From Ophiura sarsii (taxonomy: Eukaryota; Echinodermata; Ophiuroidea; Amphilepidida; Ophiuridae), in contig CM069454.1 in NCBI GenBank assembly GCA_035610835.1, forward strand, positions 682,001 through 746,000: 64,000 nt of DNA. Reading direction: 5' to 3'. Both the position numbers and the translations under genes were made by a program. Shown here piece after piece: positions 24,001 to 34,499 of the stretch. The first letter of the stretch is position 1. Each line of letters starts with the position of its first letter. Under the pieces are notes generated by a model. The model did no database searches, had not been told where the DNA came from, and worked only from the letters and a program-made list of their open reading frames with translations.

Positions 24001-24626
24001 TCATCATTATCATTATTTTTTGTAGGCCTACCTTCTCCTACTTGTTCTTGTCTTGTTATTTCACAAGACTTTCCCCACATTGAATCTGGATTCATAGGTT
24101 CTCGTACGCCTGGTACATTTCCTAGTAAGAGGTCATACACTGGATCTTTCATGCATAAGGCTGAGACAAATCCTTTGTAGTAAGGTGTATTGACATATAT
24201 GTTGGCTACAGGAAATTGTCTTACCGTACCATCGATTAGTATACACGTTTTCAATTCTCCTGTCATCTGATTGGGCTTTACATATTCTGATCTTACCACT
24301 ACTCCGCTACATCCACTATCGCGTAGTACTTTCACTACTTGATCCCCTATCTTACCATTCTGGACAGGCATGACTGCATCATTCAGAATCCTAGGCTTAC
24401 ATGCTGCTGTTACCTGGTTCAAAACAGTCATTTTGTGACCACAATCTAGTGTAAAGAACCCTTTCTTACTTGCTTGGAATAGATGGTGGTCTGGTTTTAT
24501 TACCATCATACACGATCCAAAGTCTGCTTTGGTTTCAGTCTTTTCTGTTTCGTCACATTGACGATCTGTAGATACCTGTGTACGTCTTTCTACTATTTCA
24601 TCAAATACTTCTGTCATAAAAGCCAT
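21009..24626 (-). CDS. pol: Pol polyprotein, order PR-IN-RT-RNaseH
   Basis: An uninterrupted 1205-residue frame. In order: aspartic protease with DSG at 103-105; integrase zinc domain (H327, H334, C364, C367); DDE core D397, D457, E493, exact D-x35-E spacing; GPY/F module with WKGPF at 632-636; reverse transcriptase about 780-990 with the D864 motif in SKIDLSKGYYQI and YIDD at 924-927; RNase H with D1075, E1114/E1116, D1141 and a GADYLSR end near D1184. Integrase before RT is the unusual point. The Met at 24626 is probably not the real start: the frame stays open upstream to about 24788 and contains the CCHC knuckle, so pol is likely reached from gag by frameshifting or processing. All catalytic residues are present, so this enzyme set may be functional. 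Confidence 0.93.
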   Translation of the reverse strand: MAFMTEVFDEIVERRTQVSTDRQCDETEKTETKADFGSCMMVIKPDHHLFQASKKGFFTLDCGHKMTVLNQVTAACKPRILNDAVMPVQNGKIGDQVVKVLRDSGCSGVVVRSEYVKPNQMTGELKTCILIDGTVRQFPVANIYVNTPYYKGFVSALCMKDPVYDLLLGNVPGVREPMNPDSMWGKSCEITRQEQVGEGRPTKNNDNDETHSEEDKSDTLAAVQTRSQIKVKDKPFKKLKVSSPIGEAVSAKMLHQKQQEDPTLNKLRQLALTGEEKVSKYGSNHKYITDNDILYREYSSPKIEFGNVFRQVVVPIDYRKYVMKLAHESILGGHQGSKKTKDKVMSDFTWPGMQADITRYCQSCDICQRTIPKGRVTKVSLGDVPIIDTPFQRVAIDLVGPIKPMTERGHRYILVLVDYATRYPEAVPMKTIEAEAVAEALLGIYSRLGFPKEVLTDQGSQFVSGVMREVSRLLSIRRLTTTPYHAMCNGLCEKFNGTLKAMLKKMCDEKPNDWDRYIGPLLFAYREVPQESTGFSPFELLYGRTVRGPMRILKELWTGKSELDETKTVYQYVIDLQERLEQTCQLAREELKKSRQRYKTYYNKKSRVRDMKVGDEVLLLLPTDNNKLLMQWKGPFPIVEKVTSMNYKIDFGHRVKTFHANLLKKYIRREVNASMVETPIRNVYETACTSVLEDEPQEEVSVSELKSFSTEDLIHLPQMVQKEGITDVNISERLSKAQVQQVQQTLAEYENTLTDIPGRTTLGKHVIKIRDTEPIRSRPYPIPHALRSEIRKEVENMLRMGIISHSKSPYACPLVAVKKPDGSLRACCDTRKINQITTFDAEPVPDQDEIFAQLAGDRYFSKIDLSKGYYQIPMATESKHLTAFVTHDGLYEFNMMPFGLVNSGATFSRMMRKLLKGIKNVHNYIDDILIHTKTWEEHIQRVGKVFMRLKKANLTARPTKCFIGYDEVEFLGHVVGQGIVKPKPDKAEAIQQAKRPTTKTQVRSFLGLVGYYRKFIPNFAAVAVPLTNCTKKGEPKVIRWGDSQEQSFQTLKGKLASSPILQLPDLNKSFTLRTDASDTGVGAVLLQEIAGEMFPVAYASKKLNKSQCRYSVMERECLAVVWAVLKFEPYLYGKEFVIETDHQPLTCIRKSKVANGRIMRWALALQPYRYRLQVIKGTDNVGADYLSRSTEAVKASFLSFVSGKL

Positions 24627-25701
24627 GGTGTTTTTACTTCTACAGTCCCTTGCAAAGTGTCCAGGTTTATTACAAAGAAAACATCTTCTCTCATCACTAG
24701 ACTTATTGGTTGATGATTGTTTACACCTTTGAAATCTTGAGGTGATTTTCCTGTCTTGATTTGATTCTGGTCCTTTGAATAATTTCTAGATCTATTATTC
24801 TTACCTTTAGGGTGGCTAGTATGGCTAGTATGGCTGGTGTGCCATCCTCCATGAGCTTCGACATACTGATCCGCATATTGTCCCATTTCTCTAATGTTTT
24901 TTGGATTTCTCTCTTTTAGGAATGTGGCATCATCCCTGGTACATGAATTGAGGAATTGTTCCCTGAGTAACAGGTCTTGTACTTGTTCTAAATTTCCTAC
25001 CTCTTCTAATTCCATCCATCTCTGTAGATAGTTGCCCAATTTAGTGACAAATTTACTTCCTGTGTCTTCTTGTGCTGGTTTAGTTTCACGAAATTTCTTT
25101 CTAAACTCATCTGCGGTTAAATTGTACGCACTCAATACGGTATGTTTTACCCTTTCATAGTCTTGTGATTCCTCAACTGATAGTGTAGAGTATTCAAATA
25201 AACCATTACCTTGTATCAGAGTTGCCAGGCTGTTTACCCACTCAGTATTTTTATCCCATCCTGAGATAATGCATATCTCTCAAACCTACTGATATACGAG
25301 TCTATATCATCTACATCTTGTCTAAAGGGAGGTAGTTTTGGTGCTCTACTTTTATGTCCATGAGCATGTCCACCATGATTACCTGCCTGTGCTGTTACTT
25401 CAGCGGTAGCTCTCTTAATTTCTTCTATTTCTATCTGCAGTTCAAGTTGTTTTACCTTTTCTCGTTCTATTCTTTCCATGTCTTCCCGCTCTCTCTGTCT
25501 GATATATTCTAGCCTAGCTTTCTCTTCCTCTTTAATTTTTGTTTCAATAGCTCTTTGTTCAGCTCTAACCTCTCTCTCGTTATCTCTTTCTTGTTTTAGT
25601 ATATCCCTTTGTTCACTAATCCAGTCACGTAACTCTGTACCATTCAAATCTAAATCTTTACCCATTGCAATGAGTTTTTCAAGTTCAAGTTGACTAGCCA
25701 T
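24614..25701 (-). pseudogene. gag: Gag, broken by a one-base frameshift
   Basis: The likely start is the Met at 25701 (MASQLELEKL). Residues about 50-110 are rich in E, K and R with heptad spacing, a probable coiled coil. After a proline-containing junction (KLPPFRQDVDDIDSYI) the frame shifts by one base near 25255 and the first frame stops at 25234. The conserved gag continuation follows in a second frame (VLSAYNLTADEFRKKFRE near 25140-25090) and runs to a stop at 24614, with a basic stretch near its end. The nucleic-acid-binding CCHC knuckle (24642-24683) is in the pol frame. A recent mutation or an assembly error could explain the break, given the intact pol. Gag would form the particle. 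Confidence 0.85.
24642..24683 (-). other. CCHC zinc knuckle
   Basis: The spacing is exactly C-x2-C-x4-H-x4-C (CFLCNKPGHFARDC), the nucleocapsid RNA-binding motif. It is read in the pol frame 16-57 bases upstream of the pol Met, where the second gag frame is also open, so the two frames overlap by roughly 170 bases. Confidence 0.9.
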
Positions 25702-26161
25702 GATTATGATACAGAACAACCAGTAGTGATATAGTGTTGTGTGAATTGTGAACGATGGTGGCCAAAATTTTGATCGCGCGCCTGTGTGCACAATAACCGA
25801 CGAGAATTTTATCATATGGAATGCAAGTCTGAATATAGCATACAATTACAATGTTATCGTGTGGAGCATTGTGAAATTCTATATATTTGGCGACAATAGT
25901 GCAGGCAAACTTTTTAAAACTATTTTACTCACGAGACACCACTACGTTAGATATAGTGCCTACATCTGTTCTTGAACGGACCGCCAACGAAACCACCGGT
26001 TCAGAAATACACTTCGATCGACTAACCATCTGGTGCTGTTGTCGTGGAACCCACCTGAGAATAAAATGGTTACAAATATATTAAGTACAATGCAATGCAA
26101 ATGCAATACTGATATTTCTACAATATTTAAGTCTATTAGAGAGCTCTATAGTGCTGGATAG

Positions 26162-26179
26162 CTCCCGGACAAGCCCCCA
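26162..26179 (-). other. Primer binding site, tRNA-Pro type
   Basis: The minus strand reads TGGGGGCTTGTCCGGGAG, five bases after the end of the 5' LTR. It begins with the usual TGG and closely resembles the proline-tRNA primer site well known from gammaretroviruses (two of 18 positions differ as I recall it). It would bind the 3' end of a host tRNA-Pro to start minus-strand synthesis. Confidence 0.8.
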
Positions 26180-26184
26180 ATAAT

Positions 26185-28026
26185 TGTCAAGCATACCTGG
26201 GCATATTTAACAAGCGACACGTTTATCTAGTGGCTATCCAACATCAGTAGAGGCATCCAATAAATATTGTCTGACAACAGTTCTTTTACGTTATAATATA
26301 ATTGATAACAATAATTTATTTCCTCATGTGATTATTCTTTCTCAAATAAAACGTTCCTGCTCTGACAACGGCAGCAATTTTATATAATTATAATAAATAA
26401 TATTTTCCACTGCAGACTTTGATATGGGATCCTGTTATTATTAAGTTATATATGATTGCCAAATGTCGACTTATTCTCTAAAGGATATGTAGATGGCTGG
26501 TATTCATTTATGTTGAGGTCTTGGATATTTTAACGTTATTTGTTACGTACCTCTTTATAGATGTCATAGTTTTATACCTTTACCAGTTTATCCGGTTTTT
26601 AGGATGTACAGAGTTGTCCTTAACCATATAGTTATTTAGAGTCTCTATAAAATAGTCTTAGCATTCATATAATTTGCTGACAGTTATCTTCTCCCAGTAA
26701 AAGTCTTCGATGGTTTCCCGGTGTCGATCTTTAATGGTAGCTCCCGTAGAAACCCTGGTTTGTCTACTCGGTCATTATTGGCGTCAATCTTTATGTCTCC
26801 CCTTTTGTAGTTTAGGACTTTCGGCATGTACGTATTCACACCATACATTTGGTAAAGTGACACTGCATGGGATAATAAAGTAAAACCCGAAAACCAAAAT
26901 AATATTTTGCCTAAATTTTGTCTGCTCTGCACAACAACTATTTAAATTGGTAAAATAACATTTGAGTTGAATGTACCAATAGATTGGTATGATAAACATT
27001 TGTGTTGAATGTATCAATGCTTTTATCAACTCCAAAAGTGAGAATATTATTACAACAGAAATTAAGGCGTGGCATCAGGTTGTAGGCCACTTGAAATTAT
27101 TATAATCATTACAATTTCTAGCAGGATAGTTACATGTCTTTTTGGTTTGTAGCTATCGATAATTTCTCTGGCATTAAAACAATTTTGTTACTGCCTTAGT
27201 AAACTGTCTGTTGCTGCCTTTACATTATCACAGTTTACAGTTTTAACTTCTGTCAAGCACTATCAATTTGCTCCGCTGAACGATAATATTTTGTACTTGC
27301 AAAGTTCCCAAACCTAGGTTATAATATTTAATACATTATTACCATTATAAACATAGTCTTAATTAAATCAACATACAATGGTTTTTGTGGTGTTGTTCTC
27401 TCTTGTGAAATTTTCCAGGCAGGCTACACGATAGCACTTCAGTCGTCCGGAGTGTATTTCATACCCCGGCACGCCCCGCTGGCTGTCAGAATTTGGAACC
27501 GTCACGTCGTTCACAAAATAGTCATTACCGTCGGCTTAACACACTTGTAGCCAGACAGAATTTCACCTCAATTACAGAGGCTCCCGGCTAATAGTTTATG
27601 TATAAATATTAGACTTATTTGCACTCCATAGATGAAAATTCAAGTATAATTGACTAATCGTAGCACTGCAACTTAGGAAGAAAACATCATAACATAAAAA
27701 CTGAAATGACCCGCACCTATGATGGTTGAAGGTGGAATGACTAGGACCTCGCCCATCTTCCTGGTCAAAATATCCCTAGGTAACTCTCGCATAATTTTGC
27801 TGCATTACAAAAGGATGTCTGCACACATACATTTATTGAATGGAATCATACAAAGGGTGCCCTGCATAAGTTGGTTCACCTATTGTTTACCAATACCAGT
27901 GACTATACCCAGGTGTTGTGGATAGCTTGGGTTATTCTAGAAAGCCAGTGTTTCCAGATTTTGTGCACTATGTACTGGTATGTATTTTCCAGACTGTATA
28001 ATGTAAATATACAGGGTGTCATAGTG
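26185..28026 (-). repeat. 5' LTR of the Gmr1-like element, outer edge incomplete
   Basis: 1842 bp, the same length as the matching part of the 3' LTR. Eight substitutions were found by eye and no indels (about 0.4%). The similarity stops at 28026, 43 bp short of the canonical TGT end seen in the 3' LTR. This LTR should hold the promoter for the element's genomic RNA; a truncated U3 edge may or may not affect it. Confidence 0.88.
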
Positions 28027-28722
28027 CTTAGAGGAGAAATTCTATATTATATACAGACCTCTATTATCTTCTCTCAACAAAAGAAATGAACTCACTAGTG
28101 CGTGCAGACACAGGAAAAAACACTTGTTGAGCAATTATACCAATAGATGAATTTATAAGGCCAAATAAATGAATAACATGTTGATCGGCCAAATCTTATA
28201 TTAAAATATAAAAAATTAAGTGATAGATGCCCTTATCAATTGCTATTTTGTTATTTTAGAGAGAATCAAAATATTTTAAATAATCGGCGGGACGATAAAC
28301 ATGTTATTTATTTTACTTGGCCTAACCACTTGACATTTGACATAACCATGGTAACTTGACTTTTAACGCAACAGTGGATGTATTCTTCATTTGACTTTTG
28401 ACATTACCATGAATTCCTTCACTTGACTTTTTGACACAATTTTTGACACATATATTAATCACTTTCTGTGAACATGTATTACTATACTATACTAACAGAT
28501 AATCTGTTTTGCAAGAAATCATGAATGTACTTAGCTTGTTGACCTCAATGATTTATTTGATCTATTGCTGGCCTTATATATTTAGTAGTTTTTTTGTATA
28601 TATTAACCATGTGTGACACAAATAAATCAGTCTGCAATTTGTTCCTGAGGAGTGAGGGTCTATATCGGGCCCTCACGAAACAGTTCTGTAGAACAATATG
28701 TGATTGCTCAAGTCGTTTTTAA

Positions 28723-28761
<39 letters not shown>

Positions 28762-31700
28762 AAACAATATATAAAGCTTGACCGCTTGGTAAGTGGTGTA
28801 AAGGTAAGGTTTGGTAACATTTTAGTAACGTAATACATTTTGCGATCTCAGTTGAGTCAAATATGACACTATGGAGCATCAATCGGATCAAATATGGCAT
28901 TTCGGGATCATTTATGACATTATGTAGCATATTACTAGTTCGGTATCTTTTATGACCTGATCTTTAATGACATCGCGCTGTTTGTGACTGTCACGTAATT
29001 TGTGGATAGCTGACTACATCAATCAATTAACCTTTGACCCAGAAACACCAGCCGGCCGGTCTCAGCTCATCGCCGCGGCCATTGCAGATTGCACTATTGA
29101 TTCAGCAGCAGGAATAGCAAATCATGAAATTGTCATGCAGTAAGTTTGTTTGTTCAAGTTGTATGTATGTATGTTTAGGCCTATGTATGAAATGATCGTC
29201 CATAAAGGAACTCAGACTACAAACCAAAACAAATATTTAACGCCAAGCTGGCAAAGCCCCCGGCAAAAGTAAACAAAACTAAACTTTTACATCTGTCAAG
29301 ATATATTGAAATCCTTTTCGGATGGCACATTATTTACTAGCCTTTAAGTTGAAGAAAGGACTCACTGACATCCAGTATCAAGCCAAGATTTAACTCACAA
29401 AGTAATTGTTATTACAATTATTTATAAACCAAGCGAAACCAGTGCTACGATCGCTACGATCTCGATGTAGCAGCGCTATATAAATGCTTGTATGTATTGT
29501 ATGGGTGATTGTATGTATTGTATGTATGTATACGCATTCAAACAAGTCAACTCAATGCATGTCATGTCGGATGTCCCTGTGTGTAAGTGTGACAAATGAG
29601 ATTGGATCAAGACTATTCTTTTCTCATGTCCGAAGTCTGACAGTGACAGCAAAATTGTTAACTTTATTTGTTGGAAGCAGGCCCGTAACTATCTATGGGC
29701 GGGGGGAGGGATATCGTGTTCCTGATCGCACCCTTTGCACCTACAGTACGACTATGAGGAATGTACTACACCATATAGATAGATAGGAAGTGTTTCTCAT
29801 GTTTCTCTTGCGAAAAGATGCAATATATAACAGTAATTTGTAACATTATTGTTAATCGCAACGATCAATCTATTTACTGTTACCGTCGATGGCGAATTAT
29901 ATTTAACAATAACAAGCCTGCAATAAGGCAAAACTAGGCCTAATAAACATAAAGGCCTAGTTAGTACTTTAGTAGTACTAGTAGTATATAATTTAAATTT
30001 GGTCTGGATCTGGAGCTTATACTCCAACAATACGGCTATATGCATCACGCTAGAAATATAGAATACAATTTTGAAAACGCCAACATAGGCCTAGGCCTAA
30101 ATTTTAAACTTGTTTACTACCGTATTTCTAACTAATCAAATCTTTGTCGTTTTTTGATTGATGATTTAACATCATCATGAACTAAACAAACTAAACTGGT
30201 CTTTAACTATTATTAATCAAAACAAAAAAATTGTGGATCACATCGTATAAGATTCCCCAGCGTTCCATGCAACTGGTGTGTATCGTACGTTACCACGACA
30301 TTCGCGATGGCTAGGGCGCAGTAAAACCGGAAGATGTAACGTCAACGACTAACGAATTGTAAACAAATACGTAATTGACCAAAAATTGAGGCCCTGATCA
30401 ACAAGACCCCACACCGCGTTTGCAACTGTTTTGTAATGCACTGCTGTGCATACAAGGACACACTCAACCTTTGTAATGATCGCTAACGCTCGGATCATGA
30501 CTTTAGCTGTGACTGATTGACAAATCTTTGGTTTGATTATGAAAACAACCATAGACAAATGTTAGCATTACATCCAGTCTTTTGGATTCTGCTGAGTGTA
30601 TTAAACGTGTAGCCTACAGTGCTGTCATATCTCCAGACTAAAAACAAAAGTAGGCCATAATGTATACATGTAGTTAGTGCATAATAAAAGTACATGGTTA
30701 GGAATAGTGTAGCGGTAGGGTGATTCATTCAACTTCAAGCCAACGTTTTTCTTGGACATACAGGTTGAGATATTAATCCAAGGTACATGTATACATAGGT
30801 CGTCAGCAGAAAACTTCAGCACTTTTTGAAATAGCCAACGCTTGTGATCTAGTTAATGTGCGTGTGTGGGCGGGGATGACTCATTATAGATACGATCGGC
30901 CAATCGGATTACAAATACTGTGATGCGTTAACCTGCTTTAAAGATCAACGCTATTCTTCAACACACTTCCTTGTTTACGCTGTATGCAGTTGTCACAGAA
31001 AAGTGCTGAACTTCTCTGACGCCGTCTATTACCTCTGAGGCTCTCCCCAGTAGTCTCCCCAGTCATGTAATAGGCCGCCTATCAAATTTATCATGCTTTC
31101 ACTCCATATATTGTAGGTCTCACACAGAGAGCTATGATTCAGAGCTAGTCTAGTTTTTAATGATCACATTACCACAGGACTTTCTCGTTTTCTATGTAAT
31201 TCTAGAACTGAGAGGGAGGTGACAATCAGTGAATGATGGATACAAAATATGGCATGTGATACAAATCTTGCGTAAATGGGGTTACGCTTTATTCCGTCAT
31301 ATATATTCTTAAAGTCTAGCATCAATTCCATGAACACGAATAGGTACCGTCAGATTCAACAGTCGCCACCCAAAAATTTGATAAAAAGTTAAAAGCAATA
31401 AGGAAAATGACAAAAGAATAGTGACACCTGCATACAAAAATATAGGCCTACAAAAAGTAGTACTTATTAGGCCTAATATTAAATACATAACCAGTTCAAT
31501 AATGTAAATTACTTTGAACAATTTCAACATGCCCTGCACGATTAGTGTGCATTTCCGTGAACATGAATCATGTACACTAATCATGCATTGGATTCAACAG
31601 TCATTCCCAAAAATGTGATAACAAATTAATTACAAAAAGTAGTAGGCCCTACTTAGGCCTACTGCATCAGTCCAATAATTTCTCTATCAACATGCACTAC

Positions 31701-32900
31701 AAGATAAGTGCGTATGTTACATCATGTGTAGGCCTATGGAATTCAGTACGTCATATATAATTACGTATAGTAGGCCTATGATTAAAAATTGAACGAACAA
31801 CAACATGCAGCAAAAAGATGATCATGCCCGAAATAATCACGCTTATGGTTGTGCGTATTTCACGCATTGTACTCTGTTTCATTTGACATGTTCGTTCAAT
31901 TATAAATCCCAACTATTATAGCTTCAAATAGACAGTTGTCATATTTGTTTACTATTTTAGCAAGAATAGGCGCAGTGATTGAAATTAAAGCCAGTATTTC
32001 TTGGAAATTGAGATTGGCCAAAACAAGAATGACGTTGACTCAGATGCTTCTATTTCATAAGCACTCAGACAGATAGATATGATTATTGTATTGTACATTG
32101 ACGTGCATTGCTGAGCATTGTGCGTTCAATAGGCAGATGATTGCACTATCAGTGGTACTGTCTAATCATGAAATTATTAAACTGATTAAGTCAAGTAAAA
32201 AATTAAGCAGTTTCTCGTCCCCTCACGGCATGCATACTTTTTCAGAAATTCTGTAAATGTTCTTTTTTATCTCTCTGGCTTGAAAAGCCAGTTATTGTGA
32301 TCATGGATGTGTGTCGTGGTGTATTTTTCCCTTTTGGTTAGCCGTTTTGGTTGGTTCCGCATATAAGAAAATTCAGGATTCAATCTCAACCATACTTGGT
32401 AACAATAATAATAGAGTATGTGGTTATTGTTTAAATAGAAACAACAAGTCACTTTAGTGGCAACAGTGGGATTGATAAGTGAATCAGATATTTATTGAAA
32501 CACCAATTCTGTATCAATACCAAGGTCAAAGGTCACCTCAGGTCAAGTTGTACAATAGGCTCAAATTGGTCACACATTACAAGGTGTCATTATTTGTTAA
32601 ATAGATTAATAATGGAGCTGGTGTCGAAATATGTATGAAAATAAAATGCTTGAAAAATTGTTGGGATTTTGTTTTGGCTGAAATCTTGATCAGAAGATCA
32701 AGGCTGGAAAACTGTATATTTCCCAGAAAGCAAACAAAATTATTTCCCTCCAAATACCTACATTTCCCTCCATATACCCAAATTTCCGTCCAAAATACCC
32801 AAATTTCCCTCCAAATACCAACATTTCCCTGGAAGGAGCGAGATTCTCAAATTCAACATGTCCGCCTACAGATGATAAGATGTAAAACAAATGTATGATT
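28027..32900. other. No recognised gene
   Basis: AT-rich sequence with frequent TAGGCCTA-like words. It contains a (TA)n run at 28728-28759 and GTAT-type repeats at 29160-29180 and 29485-29530. 29040-29140 is GC-richer and ends in a GTAAGT donor-like site, possibly an untranslated first exon (weak). Two diverged direct copies lie at 31317-31530 and 31575-31720. No open frame has recognisable homology. Confidence 0.45.
31317..31720 (+). repeat. Diverged direct duplication, about 259-bp spacing
   Basis: 'gattcaacagtc..cccaaaaat' near 31352 and 31590, followed in both by 'aaaaagtagta' and 'taggcct' and then 'caatttcaacatg' or 'ctatcaacatgca'. No coding content. Confidence 0.55.
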
Positions 32901-32927
32901 TTGACCATACTTTTTTGTTGTTTACAG

Positions 32928-33030
32928 GATTCAAGCCATGATCTTCTTCCGAAATGCAAGATTGAAGCAACCGGTCGCCACATACAATGTATGCAATAAA
33001 ATTTCATTTTATTGGAGGCCATTTTACACA
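32928..33030 (+). ncRNA. Exon-like block A1 (non-coding)
   Basis: Bounded by tttacAG and GTAAGT. Its counterpart B1 keeps both splice signals, but the two differ by 7 bp in the middle, so a shared protein frame is not maintained. A non-coding exon or decayed coding exon is inferred; transcription is not shown by sequence alone. Confidence 0.4.
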
Positions 33031-33079
33031 GTAAGTAAGATGTTTATTTTGGTGTGCATAGCATACCGTAATGCTGTAA

Positions 33080-33291
33080 GGGCTCTTGCCCTTTTACAAG
33101 TTCGAGGAAAGAGCGGGGGAAATCGCGATCCTTTTTCTATATTGTTAAAAGGTGACAAAGGATCGGGGATTAACACCTCACTGAATTAGTACTTTAATCA
33201 CCGATCCTTTGTCACTCCTTTTAACAATATAGAAATTAAAAGGATCGCGCTTTCCCTGCTCTTTCCTCTACTTGTAAAAGTGCATTAGCCC
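33080..33291. mobile_element. TAA-flanked foldback element (MITE)
   Basis: Nearly the whole 212 bp folds on itself: the left arm (33080-33178) and right arm (33192-33291) are inverted copies with a few mismatches. TAA flanks both ends (33077-33079, 33292-33294). Unit B has a single TAA at the matching place (near 37815), an empty site. The size and TAA duplication fit a PIF/Harbinger-type MITE. Confidence 0.82.
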
Positions 33292-33558
33292 TAAGTAAAT
33301 CTGGTCAAATTATGAAAGGATTTTTTATCGCCTATGCCTGCCATAAAGACTTTCTGTTACCATGGTGATACACCAGTCCCTATTAAAGAAGTTTTAAAAT
33401 TGCTTGTACGCAAAATAATTTATTGTGGCTCTTTTAACCACTTATTGTAAGTGCAGTTTAGAACACATTTAACACATTTTACTGTAGATGCATCCAGTCA
33501 CATCCTGGTCAAAGAGTTGATCAATTGGCAGTCATCAATCAGAATGATAATATATTAA

Positions 33559-34285
33559 AGGTATAATGTGATCTTTTCCAGGGGACGCCCTCAATCCTTG
33601 AGAAAAAAAATTGGAAACATATTTTCTTGCAGATTTAATTTTCTGATCATAAATCATAAATACATTCCAAGTTACAGAGCGATACGATTATAGGTCAATA
33701 AATGCATGTGTTGTTTCGAGAGAAATTAGACAAATCAATGCACGCGCGCTGATGTTGATGTGTGAATAATGGCACGACCCCGCAGGGGGAGTGCTATTGT
33801 GAGCATATCAACATTTGCGCAAGTGGGTTGATTTTTCTACAGATTAAAATTTACAATTAAAGCATAGTTTGATCTATGTAAAAACGAATAAAAACATGTT
33901 AAAAAGTTTGCTAACACTTGCAGTGAAATCGGCGAACCTGTGATTCCTGAACAACGAATCAAAACAAAGCATGCATTGAACGGCGCACATGCGGAGTGCA
34001 TTAGACCCTTTCAATGCACTCCGTGTATTTCAGTTTCTTGCTTTCTGATTGGTTCAACACTACCAAGAGTGTATGAATTCCTAATAACCTCAAAATCATG
34101 ACTTTAGAGTGAGATTAGAGTTAAATTTTGAAAAATAGATTGTGAAGTAATTAGGAATCGTATCGATCTGTGACTTAGAAGATCTTTATGATTTATGATA
34201 AAAAATGCAAATCTGCAAGAAAATCTGTTTTTATAGTAAAAACCAATGATAGAGGGCGCTTCTTGGAAAAGATCACAATATGCCT
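33559..34285. mobile_element. TTAA-flanked foldback element, with nested repeat
   Basis: Ends AGGTATAATGTGATCTTTTC and the inverted copy ending ...ATATGCCT are flanked by TTAA (33555-33558, 34286-34289). Unit B carries one TTAA at the matching place near 38690. Inner inverted sequence continues ('cataaatcataaata' left, 'tatgatttatga' right) and is split by a copy of the palindromic repeat seen at 36.2 kb. A TTAA duplication suits a piggyBac-like MITE. No coding capacity. Confidence 0.82.
33693..34085 (+). repeat. Palindromic dispersed repeat, copy 1 (nested)
   Basis: Begins 'ataggtcaataaatg' and ends 'gtgtatgaattc'. It lies inside the loop of the TTAA-flanked element and so inserted after it, or was captured by it. 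Confidence 0.65.
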
Positions 34286-34499
34286 TTAATAAAGCCGTCC
34301 CGGTTATATTTTTTGCACAAACCTGCCTGCCACGATTCAGTTTTCTTTGAATTTATAACAGTAAACATTTGATTAAATGATTTATATTGAATTGAGATAT
34401 AAGAAAGTTGCTATCTACTCTAGACAGCAAATTACAGATGTCATTTACTTCATGGATACAGTTGCTGTCTACTATAAAAGTATCTTTATTTCAATGTGA

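Larger units (their letters stand above)
18980..28026 (-). mobile_element. Gmr1-like Ty3/gypsy LTR retrotransposon
   Basis: A 9.05-kb element on the minus strand: 5' LTR (26185-28026), tRNA-Pro-type primer binding site, gag (frame-broken), CCHC knuckle, one long pol frame, purine tract, 3' LTR (18980-20864). Pol order is protease, integrase, RT, RNase H. This copia-like order in a gypsy-type element is the hallmark of the Gmr1 group known from deuterostomes; the placement itself is from memory of the family, not a search. The LTRs differ at about eight sites over 1842 bp, so insertion is recent or the copies have been converted. No target-site duplication was found and the 5' LTR lacks its outermost 43 bp. 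No envelope-like frame was seen. Confidence 0.9.

Noticed and set aside
28929..29141. First exon and promoter upstream of a GTAAGT site at 29140
   Set aside because: GC-richer sequence is suggestive, but no downstream exon could be linked.
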